NCBI GenBank assembly: GCA_020639095.1
Contig: JACKHH010000026.1
Location: forward strand, 1-45,395
Reading direction: 5' to 3'
Length of the DNA: 45,395 nt
Origin: Phycisphaerales bacterium
GTDB taxonomy: Bacteria > Planctomycetota > Phycisphaerae > UBA1845
Each line of letters opens with the position of its first letter. Position 1 is the first letter of the stretch. Of this stretch, positions 22,477-30,393 are shown piece after piece. The position numbers and the translations under genes are program-made. Under the pieces are notes generated by a model. It had not been told where the DNA came from. It saw only the letters and a program-made list of their open reading frames with translations, and made no database searches.

Positions 22477-22635
22477 ATCAGTCTCCTCTTTGCCTCAGTT
22501 GGATAAAGGGGTTTCCTGCGTTGTATTCCGGCGCATCGGTCTGCCGGTGCAATCTCGCCGAGCCGGCTCACGCCTCGACGGATGTTGGGGTGGCACGAAC
22601 GCACAGCACTTTGCCGGCGACAAGACGATCGAGGA

Positions 22636-22842
22636 CTAGTTCTGGTGCGTCCGCTTGGGATTCTTGAACGCGACGATGATGCTGATCACGATCATGAGCA
22701 CGAAGGCGATCCACTGCTGCCACGTCGAGGCGTCCTTCACTTCCTGCACCGGCTGCAACGCTGTCGCAGCCGCGAAAGCGCCCGAAGAACTGATCAGCAG
22801 GGCACCAAGTGTCAACGCAGTTGTTCGTGCCAATAATCTCAT
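22636..22842 (-). CDS. Very small exported membrane protein, unknown function
   Basis: A 68-residue protein with an N-terminal signal peptide (LLARTTALTLGALLISSSG, cleavage after AFA near residue 24), an 18-residue linker, one transmembrane helix WIAFVLMIVISIIVAF (about 43-58) and a basic tail KNPKRTHQN. The topology is therefore a short outside loop with the C-terminus probably in the cytoplasm. No family is recognised. A good promoter lies 70 to 97 bases upstream. It is the first of three small exported-protein genes on this strand, but 159 bases separate it from the next, so that pair may have its own promoter. Confidence 0.65.
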   Translation of the reverse strand: MRLLARTTALTLGALLISSSGAFAAATALQPVQEVKDASTWQQWIAFVLMIVISIIVAFKNPKRTHQN

Positions 22843-22911
22843 GGGGTAAAGCGCTCCAGCTTGCTCGTATCGCGTCGTTCGCGTTCAAATTCCGTGCCTG
22901 ATTTCCGGTTG

Positions 22912-22939
22912 ATTATACGCCTGAATAGTGCCGGGTAAA
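22912..22939 (-). promoter_or_regulatory. Promoter of the small exported protein gene
   Basis: On the minus strand TTTACC (22939-22934) and a perfect TATAAT (22917-22912) are 16 bases apart. Transcription would begin near 22905, about 63 bases before the ATG. Confidence 0.55.
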
Positions 22940-22986
22940 CAGCCACGATTGCGTACCGGTCTGTCGGAATTCGTGGACGAGCAGCC

Positions 22987-23496
22987 TCAGGCGACCTGGA
23001 TGGGCTGAGCGAGTTCGCGGAAACGGGCTGCCGGGACGCTTACTGTGTCCCAACTCGCCGACCTGGGCCGGCACAGCTCGCGGTAGTCCGCCAGCGAGAT
23101 GCACATGAATGCGTAGAGGTCGTCGCGGAAGGGATGCACGAAGGCGAGCGGCTGGCGCGCCGGCGGGCCGAGCAGGAGATACGCAAATACGAGCATGGCG
23201 CGGAAGCCCTCGCCGAACGTGTCCTCCCATTGGCGGAGGCCTTCGAGGTCCTCGCGGGTGATCCAGTTTTCCCAGTAGCGGCGTTGACCGTCGGAGGTGT
23301 CGTAAGGAAATTTGCGACCCTTCACATCGACCAGCCACTTTATGCCGCTGTCGCGGTACACCAGGAAGTCGAAGGATTTGACACGGTTGCCTGAGAAGAT
23401 GGCTTTGCGTTGCTCGTCGACGGCGATGTACGGAACCCCGCAGGACCGGAGGTAGTCCTCGAACGCGGCTTCGTAGTGGATGTGCCGTCGTGTCAT
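22987..23496 (-). CDS. HYExAFE family protein
   Basis: A 169-residue soluble protein beginning MTRRHIHYEAAFEDYLR, which contains the HYExAFE signature naming a family that I know mainly from planctomycetes. The middle segment SFDFLVYRDSGIKWLVDVKGRKFP has the spacing of a PD-(D/E)xK nuclease-like core (Asp, then DVKG with Lys), and GQRRYWENWITREDLEGLRQWEDTFG follows. No experimental function is known to me; a nuclease-fold role is inferred only from that motif. The ATG overlaps the hisS stop (ATGA), so translation is probably coupled to histidyl-tRNA synthetase. It is the most useful lineage marker in the window. Confidence 0.85.
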   Translation of the reverse strand: MTRRHIHYEAAFEDYLRSCGVPYIAVDEQRKAIFSGNRVKSFDFLVYRDSGIKWLVDVKGRKFPYDTSDGQRRYWENWITREDLEGLRQWEDTFGEGFRAMLVFAYLLLGPPARQPLAFVHPFRDDLYAFMCISLADYRELCRPRSASWDTVSVPAARFRELAQPIQVA

Positions 23497-24806
23497 GACG
23501 TCGTGGGTAGCTCCATGAACGGGTCGTCGATCAATGCAGCCAGTGGGATGCTCGCTTGCGTACCGCTGGCCATGTCTTTGATGTTGAGCGTCTGCGTCCT
23601 CGCGAAATCAGGCTCGATCACCGCAACTCGCCGAGCTCCGCGCGACGCAGCCTGCTTGAACTGCTTGCCCACGCCCTGCCGCTGGTAGCTGAACGCGGCA
23701 TCCACACCAGCATGACGCAATCGCCCCACCAATTCAAGCACTTGGGGAAATACCGAAGCGTCGGCATCGATCACGAAATAGTCCGCCGTCGCCTTCAATT
23801 CCGGCAGAAGCTCGAATTCAGCGAGCAGGTCCTCGACGACGACATCGCTGGTGGCAAACCCAACCCCGCCCATGGATGGGCCGCCCAGCTGGCTGACCAA
23901 TTCGTCATAGCGGCCTCCACCGCAGACTGCGCGCTGCAAACCGCCCTGCCCGAAGCCTTCGAAAACCGTGCCCGTGTAGTACGCGAGCCCGCGCACCACG
24001 CCCATGTCGTACGCGCAGTACTCCGCCACGCCAAAGGCTGCCAAGTGAGCGAACACCTGGCGAAGCTGCGTCACGGTGGCTTGACCGCTTTCATCGCCCG
24101 CAAGCATCGACTCGATGCGATCGAGACCCTCGGGCCCCTTGGCTTCCCCCATGGCGATCAGTGCTTCGCGCTGCTTCTCAGAAAGGTCCATTTCGCCGAG
24201 CACTTCGGCAAAGGCTTCGGCGCTGAGCTTGTCGCGTTTATCCAGCGCGGCAAACACTCCGGTGAGCTTGTCGTCGGGGATCGCGATGTTGTGCAGCAGT
24301 GCAGCCACCACCGCGCGCGAGTTGATCCGCATCACGACGTGTTCCGGCGTGAGCTCGAGCGAGCGGAAGAAATCGACGGCGACGAAGATGCATTCCGCGT
24401 CCGCAAGTTCCGACTCGACGCCGACGATGTCGATGTTCCACTGGAAGAACTCGCGCAGGCGACCACGCTGCGGTTTCTCCGCCCGGCAAAGCCTCGGCGC
24501 GGAGAACCAGCGGATCGGTTTGGGCAGCGCATTGGCTTTCGCGGCCACCATCCGCGCGAGCGTCGGCGTCATTTCGGGGCGGATCGCGAACTCGCGCCCG
24601 CCGCGATCCTCAAAGTGAAAGAGCTGCGAGACGATCTCGTCGCCGCTCTTGATGCGGTATAGGTCGAGGCGTTCGAAGATCGGGCCGTCGTACTCAACAA
24701 AACCATGACGGCGCGAAATCTCCGTCCAACGCTGCACGATCCAGTTGCGCAGCGCCATCTGCTCAGGATAGAAATCACGGGTGCCCTTGGGGCCAGCTAT
24801 TTTCAT
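23493..24806 (-). CDS. hisS: Histidine--tRNA ligase
   Basis: Class II aminoacyl-tRNA synthetase charging tRNA-His in the cytoplasm, 437 residues. Motif 1 lies in the GTRDFYPEQMALRNWI region. Motif 2 is FAIRPEMTPTLARMV leading to CRAEKPQRGRLREFFQWNIDIVG. The histidine-specific signature is RGLAYYTGTVFEGF, and motif 3 is VCGGGRYDELVSQLGGPSMGGVGFA. The C-terminal anticodon-binding domain (residues about 340-437) is present (VFPQVLELVGRLRHAGVDAAFSY). The start is ATG giving MKIAGPKGTRDFYP, the usual family opening. It is coupled to the HYExAFE gene downstream; the lipoprotein gene lies upstream with a 41-base gap. Confidence 0.97.
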   Translation of the reverse strand: MKIAGPKGTRDFYPEQMALRNWIVQRWTEISRRHGFVEYDGPIFERLDLYRIKSGDEIVSQLFHFEDRGGREFAIRPEMTPTLARMVAAKANALPKPIRWFSAPRLCRAEKPQRGRLREFFQWNIDIVGVESELADAECIFVAVDFFRSLELTPEHVVMRINSRAVVAALLHNIAIPDDKLTGVFAALDKRDKLSAEAFAEVLGEMDLSEKQREALIAMGEAKGPEGLDRIESMLAGDESGQATVTQLRQVFAHLAAFGVAEYCAYDMGVVRGLAYYTGTVFEGFGQGGLQRAVCGGGRYDELVSQLGGPSMGGVGFATSDVVVEDLLAEFELLPELKATADYFVIDADASVFPQVLELVGRLRHAGVDAAFSYQRQGVGKQFKQAASRGARRVAVIEPDFARTQTLNIKDMASGTQASIPLAALIDDPFMELPTTS

Positions 24807-24847
24807 CGTGGGGGCAATTTAGCAGAAACGGCAGCACCTGCCACGCG

Positions 24848-25636
24848 CTACGGTGTGGGTAGCTCGCCGGTGTATTCGTGGCGGTCACCGGTCTCGTCGA
24901 GCGCGGAGAATTCAAAGGTGGTCGCGCCCGTGGGGTTGATCTCGTTCGCTGCCGGGGTGTACTCAACCAACCACCCCCCGCCGGGTTGCTCGCTCAGCTT
25001 GAACCCGCTGCGCGGAGGACGCTCGGGGTAGATGATCGAATCAGACCCGCCCCGCCGGTGCAACACAAGCCGCGCCGTCGCGACATCCAGACCGGCGGTC
25101 AAATGCGGAATCGGCAAGTTGATGACGGGCTGATAGATTTCGAGCGCGAGCGAAGCCGACGCCACCTTACGATCCGGCTCGTCGTTTGGACTCTCACCGG
25201 TGACCCATTCGCCCGCGATCATCATGCGATCGCGTGAACCGTAGGTGCGGTAAGCCGTCGCCGTGATCGGCACGATGTCGCCCGGTTTATGATCCGCGAC
25301 GATGTACTCAGCGCGGAAGGCACCCGTGTCGTCAACCTCCGCGTCCGCCCCGCCGCCCGGAATCTCGAACACGCAGTAATCCGCAAGCCCCAATGCGTGA
25401 ATCGATTTGTTCTCCATCGACTTTTTGAGCACGAAGCTCAGTTCCACCCGTTCGCCGTTGACCGCGAGCTGCCGCGGCGCATCCGACCAGGTCTCGCCGA
25501 CGCGCGCACCGGTGTTCGTCGCGAGCGAACCAGCCAGGCACCCGGTGAGCAGCACGGGCGAGAGCATCAACAGCAACGCGCTTGCCGCTGGCCGACAATG
25601 CGTCAGGCGAATTCGATTGGTAGCAAAACTAGCCAC
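24848..25636 (-). CDS. Lipoprotein, unknown function
   Basis: About 262 residues. The N-terminus has basic residues, the hydrophobic run ASALLLMLSPV and a clear lipobox LLTGC, so the protein is lipid-anchored. The mature part is predicted beta-rich: VELSFVLKKS, YCVFEIPGGGADAEVDDTGAFRAEYIV, IVPITATAYRTYG and GGGWLVEYTPA, looking like two immunoglobulin-like or beta-sandwich domains with an intervening ALEIYQPVINLPIPHLTAGLDVATARLVL stretch. No named family is recognised. The start is a GTG that overlaps the YkgJ-type stop by eight bases; a start a little further in is possible because the conserved part begins at the signal. Adjacent to hisS. Confidence 0.7.
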   Translation of the reverse strand: MASFATNRIRLTHCRPAASALLLMLSPVLLTGCLAGSLATNTGARVGETWSDAPRQLAVNGERVELSFVLKKSMENKSIHALGLADYCVFEIPGGGADAEVDDTGAFRAEYIVADHKPGDIVPITATAYRTYGSRDRMMIAGEWVTGESPNDEPDRKVASASLALEIYQPVINLPIPHLTAGLDVATARLVLHRRGGSDSIIYPERPPRSGFKLSEQPGGGWLVEYTPAANEINPTGATTFEFSALDETGDRHEYTGELPTP

Positions 25637-26099
25637 GATGCGTGAGAACTTTGAGCGAGGTCAGGTGCGCCTTGCCGTTAGACTTGCTGCCGTTGGACTT
25701 GCTTCCGTTGGACTTTCGCTGCGGTGCTTTCGGAGGATGCGTGAAGACGCCCCGCTTGCCCAGCCGTTCGATGGCGTACTTTTCGATGGCTTCGGGTGTG
25801 AAGAACTGCATTTCGTAGTGGTAGTCGCCGCCGGCATAATCGCACTCATCGGCTTCGTATTCCCGGCAAATCTCAGGCCGGGTTTCGTACACTCCGCAGC
25901 GGTTATCAGGCAGGAGGTTCTTGCAGGGCGTGGCGAATTGGATGTACCAGTCCCCCTCCTCGACGAACACCGAGATGCCCTGGTGCATCACGTACCAGCG
26001 GATGTCGTCAAAATCGCGGCGCTCGGTTGGTTTTTCGATCGGCAGCGCGATATAGCGACAACACACGCCGGTACAATGTTCGCAGAGTACGGAACCCAT
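25629..26099 (-). CDS. YkgJ-type cysteine-cluster protein
   Basis: A 156-residue cytoplasmic protein of the YkgJ/CxxCxxxCC (zinc- or iron-chelate) family. The N-terminus CEHCTGVCCRYIALPI has the family's Cys cluster, then CKNLLPDNRCGVYETRPEICREYEADEC holds four more Cys including the conserved CxxYxxRPxxCR motif, which suggests a bound metal cluster. The biochemical role is not settled. A low-complexity linker of three SKSNG-like units sits near residue 130 before the basic C-terminus. I chose the ATG with GAGG five bases upstream over the GTG six bases earlier, which overlaps that site. It has its own strong promoter and overlaps the lipoprotein gene, implying co-expression. Confidence 0.85.
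   Translation of the reverse strand: MGSVLCEHCTGVCCRYIALPIEKPTERRDFDDIRWYVMHQGISVFVEEGDWYIQFATPCKNLLPDNRCGVYETRPEICREYEADECDYAGGDYHYEMQFFTPEAIEKYAIERLGKRGVFTHPPKAPQRKSNGSKSNGSKSNGKAHLTSLKVLTHRG
25675..25719. repeat. Tandem 15-bp repeat, three units, inside the YkgJ-type gene
   Basis: Three adjoining 15-base units (CCGTTAGACTTGCTG, CCGTTGGACTTGCTT, CCGTTGGACTTTCGC on the plus strand) encode KSNG-S repeats in the linker. The period is a multiple of three, so copy number can change without a frameshift. Confidence 0.8.
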
Positions 26100-26162
26100 G
26101 ATCACCTCGCGTAAGGTTGCGATCCGCCGAAGATTGACGGATCATGTAAAGTTTGCGGGCGG

Positions 26163-26192
26163 ATTATAGCGCGTGCGCCGCACGCGGGTCAA
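26163..26192 (-). promoter_or_regulatory. Promoter of the YkgJ-type gene with a palindrome in the spacer
   Basis: On the minus strand TTGACC (26192-26187) and perfect TATAAT (26168-26163) are 18 bases apart. The spacer contains the perfect dyad CGCGTGCG-C-CGCACGCG (26170-26186), which fills 17 of its 18 bases, a layout like that of MerR-regulated promoters although those have 19-20 base spacers. Confidence 0.6.
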
Positions 26193-26248
26193 CGAAAACC
26201 ATCCCGGCCCGTGTGAAGTGATTTTGCCTGTGACATAAGCGAAAAGCG

Positions 26249-26860
26249 ATGCGCATCATCAGCGGACGATGGCGTTCGAGGAAAATCGAGTGGCCCACGA
26301 CGGGTCTCACCCGCCCCATCACCGATCGCGTGCGCGAAGCGCTCTTCGATGTTTTGGGCACGTGGTTCGATACGCCCGGTGAGTTGCCTGCGATCAGCAT
26401 CGCCGACGTGTTCGCGGGCGGCGGTTCGCTGGGCATCGAGGCGTTGTCGCGCGGCGCGGAGAAGGCGTGCTTTTTTGAGCGCGATCGGGCTGCACTGACC
26501 GTGTTGCGCGGAAATCTCGACCGCTTGCAGGCGGGTCCGGAGGCGGTGATCGTGGGCGCGGACCTTTGGCGTTCGGGCATTCGTGCGCCGGAAACGCATC
26601 GGCCTTTCGGTCTGGTGTTCGTCGATCCGCCATTCCCGGATACGCGCGATCTGTCGAACGCGTCGAAGCTGGGAACGCTGCTGCGCCGCCTGGGCTCGTC
26701 GAATCAGGTTACCGCGGCGACCCTGCTGGTCGTGCGCACCGAGCAACGCGCGACGTTGCCCGCGCCGTTCGGGAAGTTCTGGATGCCGACAGATCGCCGC
26801 GAATACGGTCGCAACATCGTCGATCTGCTGGAGTACCGCGCAACGGAACACGAGGCATGA
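26249..26860 (+). CDS. rsmD: 16S rRNA (guanine(966)-N(2))-methyltransferase
   Basis: Methylates G966 of 16S rRNA in the 30S decoding region. The 203-residue protein starts MRIISGRWRSRKI and contains RPITDRVREALFDVLG, the family-specific segment after the first strand. The SAM motif is IADVFAGGGSLGIEALSRGA, which is followed by CFFERDRAA. The catalytic DPPF is at 126-129. The ribosome site is weak. The stop overlaps the start of the CCA-adding-type enzyme as ATGA, so both genes serving RNA metabolism are translationally coupled. coaD, a frequent partner elsewhere, is absent. Confidence 0.93.
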   Translation: MRIISGRWRSRKIEWPTTGLTRPITDRVREALFDVLGTWFDTPGELPAISIADVFAGGGSLGIEALSRGAEKACFFERDRAALTVLRGNLDRLQAGPEAVIVGADLWRSGIRAPETHRPFGLVFVDPPFPDTRDLSNASKLGTLLRRLGSSNQVTAATLLVVRTEQRATLPAPFGKFWMPTDRREYGRNIVDLLEYRATEHEA

Positions 26861-28068
26861 CCGGGCTTGACGCCGCCAAGTCGATCGTCGAAACGCTCAG
26901 CGATGCCGGTTACACCGCGCTCTTCGCGGGCGGCTGCGTGCGCGACCGCCTGTTGGGACTTGAGCCGGTCGACTACGACGTCGCGACCAGCGCGACGCCG
27001 GACGATGTGCGCAAACTCTTCCGCAAGACGAAGCTCGTGGGTGCGCAGTTCGGAGTTGTGCTGGTGCGCGTGAAGCGCGTCGAAGTCGAGGTAGCGACAT
27101 TCCGCACAGACGGGAGCTACGGTGACGGCAGGCGACCCGACAGCGTGCAGTTTGCCACGCCCGAGGAGGACGCGAAGCGGCGCGACTTCACTGTCAATGG
27201 CATGTTTCTCAATCCGTTCACCGACGAGATCGTCGACTACGTCGGCGGACGCGAAGACCTTGACCGCCGCGTGATCCGCTGCATCGGCGATCCTGATGCG
27301 CGCTTTTCCGAGGATCATCTTCGGTTGCTGCGCGCGGTGCGGTTCGCAGCGCGCTTGGGGTTCGCTCTGGAGGCCGGCACACGTGATGCCATCATTCGCC
27401 ACGCGCCGCGCATCTCCGCCATCAGCGCCGAGCGCATCCGCATGGAACTCGAGCTGATGCTCACGCATCCGACGCGGACGACGGGCTGGCGGATGATCTG
27501 GGAGACGCAGCTTGCCGATCACTTGGCACCGGGCCTGCAATGGACGGAATCATCGGCAGAACGCTGTGCGCGAATACTCGAAGGTCTTCCTCAAACTGTT
27601 TCCATTCCGCTGGGGATGGCTGCGATTTTGGTCGGGTTTGACGTCAAGCACGTGCGCGACGCCTGCCGCGACTTGCGGTGCAGCTCGACAGTATGCCGGG
27701 CGGTGGAGTACCTCGTGACAACCAGCGCCCGCGTACTCAGCCACGATCCTTGGGAACTCGCGGACGTGAAGTTCCTGATGGCGAGCGGGCTGGGCAATGA
27801 CGTGCTCGCGCTCAGCAAGTCCATCGCACAAGCTGAAGAATCGGGTAGTGAGCGGGTCAGCGATCTGGCTGCGCGGGCGGCACGGATCTCCCCCAGCGAC
27901 TACGCTCCCCCACCACTCGTTACCGGCGACGATCTCATCGCGATGCACCTGCCCGCGGGCCCGCGCTTTCGCGAAGTGCTCGACACGCTCTACCGCGCAC
28001 AGCTCAACGGGGAACTCACCGAGCGCGACGCAGCCCTTGCGCATGCGCGCGTGCTGATCGCCAACTGA
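26857..28068 (+). CDS. CCA tRNA nucleotidyltransferase / poly(A) polymerase family protein
   Basis: A class II nucleotidyltransferase of 403 residues. The catalytic head carries GGCVRDRLLGLEPVDYDVATSA with the Mg-binding DYD, followed by TFRTDGSYGDGRRPDSVQFATPEEDAKRRDFTVNGMF, then the neck EDHLRLLRAVRFAARLGF and ISAERIRMELELML, which are conserved in both CCA-adding enzymes and bacterial poly(A) polymerases. The two activities cannot be separated by motif here. Some bacteria split CC- and A-adding activities, so the other half may be elsewhere. No HD domain is visible. It is coupled to rsmD by an ATGA overlap and converges on the fliN-like gene. Confidence 0.9.
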   Translation: MTGLDAAKSIVETLSDAGYTALFAGGCVRDRLLGLEPVDYDVATSATPDDVRKLFRKTKLVGAQFGVVLVRVKRVEVEVATFRTDGSYGDGRRPDSVQFATPEEDAKRRDFTVNGMFLNPFTDEIVDYVGGREDLDRRVIRCIGDPDARFSEDHLRLLRAVRFAARLGFALEAGTRDAIIRHAPRISAISAERIRMELELMLTHPTRTTGWRMIWETQLADHLAPGLQWTESSAERCARILEGLPQTVSIPLGMAAILVGFDVKHVRDACRDLRCSSTVCRAVEYLVTTSARVLSHDPWELADVKFLMASGLGNDVLALSKSIAQAEESGSERVSDLAARAARISPSDYAPPPLVTGDDLIAMHLPAGPRFREVLDTLYRAQLNGELTERDAALAHARVLIAN

Positions 28069-28098
28069 CCGTCACCATTCGATTTGAGCCTTGGGAAT

Positions 28099-28497
28099 TT
28101 ACGCCTTGCCGCCGAGTGCGCGGATGCGCTCCTCGACCGAGAAGACCTCAGCCACACGCAGTCCGAAGAACTCGCCCACCTTCACCGCCTGCCCCCTGCC
28201 GATCGTGCGGTTGCCGATCGAAAGGTCTGGGTCGGCGTCGCTGGCGCGCTCAAACTCGATGATCGAGCCCGGCGTGAGATTGAGGATTTCCTTGAAAGGC
28301 ATGCGCCGCTCCGCCAGCGTGACGATGATCGGGAAGCGCATGTGCAGGATGCGGCGGAGTTCCTTCGGATCGATTTGTACAGCCCCGCGCGAAGCACGCG
28401 GGCGCGAACCGCCCATCGGCGCCTGCGGCAAATCGTCGGACAGCTCGTTCGCGGACGCGAGCAGCGCATCAATGTCGGTCTGATCGAGGATGGACAT
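28099..28497 (-). CDS. fliN: FliN-like flagellar motor switch protein with FliM-type N-terminal motif
   Basis: A 132-residue protein. The C-terminal half is a SpoA/FliN domain: FPIIVTLAERRMPFKEILNLTPGSIIEFER, then IGNRTIGRGQAVKVGEFFGLRVAEV, as in FliN and the C-terminal part of FliM. The first residues MSILDQTDIDALLAS match the FliM N-terminal motif (LSQ-EIDALL) that binds phosphorylated CheY, so this protein joins a FliN ring domain to a CheY-binding tag. It would sit in the cytoplasmic C-ring and help switch rotation. I chose the ATG before that motif; the longer frame upstream is not family-like. It is isolated from any other flagellar gene in the window. Confidence 0.8.
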   Translation of the reverse strand: MSILDQTDIDALLASANELSDDLPQAPMGGSRPRASRGAVQIDPKELRRILHMRFPIIVTLAERRMPFKEILNLTPGSIIEFERASDADPDLSIGNRTIGRGQAVKVGEFFGLRVAEVFSVEERIRALGGKA

Positions 28498-28631
28498 TGT
28501 CTGCCGGTCCTCCGGAACCGGGTTCTTCCCCACCACCGTTAAGGCCTGTGCGGACGAACCCGCACCCAAGAGATTATCGGTGCTCGCTGAGGGGCTCTTG
28601 AGGTAGTCAGACGCTGAGTGCGGGCAAGAAG

Positions 28632-28658
28632 GCCGTTCCCAGTAGCGTCAGGAACGGC
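28632..28658 (-). terminator. Hairpin downstream of fabF, possible terminator of the fatty-acid operon
   Basis: GCCGTTCC (28632-28639) and GGAACGGC (28651-28658) form a perfect 8-bp stem with an 11-base loop, 60 bases beyond the fabF stop. On the minus strand it is followed by CTTCTTGCC, only mildly U-rich, so termination is probable but not certain. Confidence 0.45.
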
Positions 28659-28717
28659 GCGCAGCGATATAGGCCGGTCCGGCGCAGATTGGGCGCATTG
28701 TCGGCCCGTGGGAGCAG

Positions 28718-29962
28718 CTATTCGACTTTGCCGAGCAGGATGCTCGCGTTGTGGCCGCCGAAACCGAACGAGTTACTGATCGCGTACTTGATACGCAGGT
28801 CGCGAGGCGTGTTCGGAATGTAGTCGAGGTCGCAGCCCTCGCTGGGGTTGTCCAGGTTCATGGTGGCTGGAGCGGTCGAATTGCAGATCGCCATTACCGT
28901 GGCGACTGCCTCGACACCGCCGCTGGCGCCCAGCAGGTGGCCGATCGAGCTCTTGGTGCTGCTGACCGCGAGCTTCTTCGCGTGCGGGCCGAAGCACCGC
29001 TTGATTGCCACCGTTTCCGCCAGGTCACCCAGGCCCGTGCTCGTGCCATGGGCGTTGATGTAGGTCACGTCCTCAAGGTTGAGGCCTGCCTCCTCGACGC
29101 ACTGACGCATCGACTCAGCCGCACCAGAACCGTCCTCCGCCGGTTGCGCGATGTGACCGGCGTCGGTTGTGGCGCCGAAACCGAGCACCTCGGCGTAGAT
29201 CTTCGCGCCACGCTTGCGCGCGTGCTCATACTCCTCGAAGACAAGGATGCCCGAGCCCTCGCCGAGAATGAATCCGTCGCGATCGCGGTCGAACGGTCTG
29301 CTCGCGTGGGTGGGGTCGTCGTTCCGCGTGCTCAGCGCCTTCATGGCGCAGAATGCGGACAATCCCAACGGCGAGAGCGCCGCCTCCGAACCGCCCGTAA
29401 CCAGCACATCGGCCCGGTTGGTTCGCACGGCTTCATAGGCATCACGCATCGCGTGGCACGCCGAAGCACACGCGGTGCCCACCGTCGAGGAGATACCTCT
29501 GAGGTTGCAATCGATGGCGATGTTGCCGGCACCGGCATTGATCATCAGCTTGGGAATGGTGAAGGCCGACACCTTGCTCGGCCCCTTCTCGAGCAAACGC
29601 AAGTACTGCTGTTCGAACTCGAGCATCCCACCGATGCCGGAACCGATGATGCAGCCCATGCGCTTGCGATCACCGAAGTCGTTGTCGGTCAAGCCGGCCT
29701 GCGACATCGCCTGCCGCGCGGCTGCGACCGCGAACTGCGCGAAGCGGTCCAAACGCTTCGACGCTTTGCGATCGAAGTGCGCATCCGGATCGAACTTCGC
29801 GCACTCACCGCCGATGCGCGAGTCATACTGCGCGGCATCAAACAGCGTGATCGGACAGACGCCGGACTTCCCGGCAATCAGATTGCTCCAGAAGTCGTCC
29901 ACCGTCTCACCGAGACTGGTGATTACGCCCATTCCTGTGACGACGACGCGACGATCAGACAT
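28718..29962 (-). CDS. fabF: Beta-ketoacyl-ACP synthase II
   Basis: Elongates acyl-ACP with malonyl-ACP in type II fatty-acid synthesis. The 414 residues have the Cys-His-His catalytic triad: Cys165 in GTACASACHAM, His305 in INAHGTSTGLGD and His342 in SSTKSSIGHLLGASG. The N-terminal RRVVVTGMGVITSLG is typical, and FGFGGHNASILLG ends the protein. It is the last gene of the rpmF-plsX-fabH-fabD-fabG-acpP-fabF cluster, 70 bases after acpP. The ATG is preceded by GGGAG. Confidence 0.97.
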   Translation of the reverse strand: MSDRRVVVTGMGVITSLGETVDDFWSNLIAGKSGVCPITLFDAAQYDSRIGGECAKFDPDAHFDRKASKRLDRFAQFAVAAARQAMSQAGLTDNDFGDRKRMGCIIGSGIGGMLEFEQQYLRLLEKGPSKVSAFTIPKLMINAGAGNIAIDCNLRGISSTVGTACASACHAMRDAYEAVRTNRADVLVTGGSEAALSPLGLSAFCAMKALSTRNDDPTHASRPFDRDRDGFILGEGSGILVFEEYEHARKRGAKIYAEVLGFGATTDAGHIAQPAEDGSGAAESMRQCVEEAGLNLEDVTYINAHGTSTGLGDLAETVAIKRCFGPHAKKLAVSSTKSSIGHLLGASGGVEAVATVMAICNSTAPATMNLDNPSEGCDLDYIPNTPRDLRIKYAISNSFGFGGHNASILLGKVE

Positions 29963-30032
29963 GGAATCTCCCGATCACCGCCGGTCCGCGAACACAGCCT
30001 CGCGGAGCCGGGGTGGGCATCGAACGATGGTC

Positions 30033-30287
30033 CTAGGCCTTCGCCTCGATCTGCTTCTCAATGAACTCGACGGCAGACCCGACGGTTTGAAGCTTCTCGG
30101 CTTCTTCGTCGGGAATGCTCATGTCGAACTCGTCTTCCAGCTCCATGACAAGTTCGACGGTATCCAGCGAATCAGCATTCAGGTCGTTGACGAACGAGGT
30201 CTCCATATTGATCTCGTTCTTATCCACACCCATCTGTTCGCTGACGATCTCTCTGACCTTTTCCAGGATTTCGTCGCGGGTAGCCAC
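30033..30287 (-). CDS. acpP: Acyl carrier protein
   Basis: Carries growing acyl chains on a 4'-phosphopantetheine arm. The 84-residue acidic protein holds the attachment motif LNADSLDTVELVMELEDEFD with Ser40. I chose the GTG giving MATRDEILEKV because GGAGG lies eight bases upstream and the product then has the standard ACP length; an ATG 21 bases earlier would place that site inside the gene. It sits between fabG and fabF as in most bacteria. Confidence 0.96.
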   Translation of the reverse strand: MATRDEILEKVREIVSEQMGVDKNEINMETSFVNDLNADSLDTVELVMELEDEFDMSIPDEEAEKLQTVGSAVEFIEKQIEAKA

Positions 30288-30393
30288 CGGCAAATCCTCC
30301 AATCTCATTCCATGCGGGTCTGTCGGACAGGCCGAACAAGCGGGGATGGTAGTCGCGCACAGCCAGATTCGCAACCACCCTGCGCCTCCAGCG

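Noticed and set aside
28498..28717. Small RNA gene between fliN-like and fabF genes
   Set aside because: Only a single 8-bp hairpin with a weak U-tract is present, better explained as an operon terminator.
28751..30064. A 437-codon plus-strand frame opposite fabF
   Set aside because: fabF on the other strand has complete catalytic motifs; the antisense frame has no recognisable domain.
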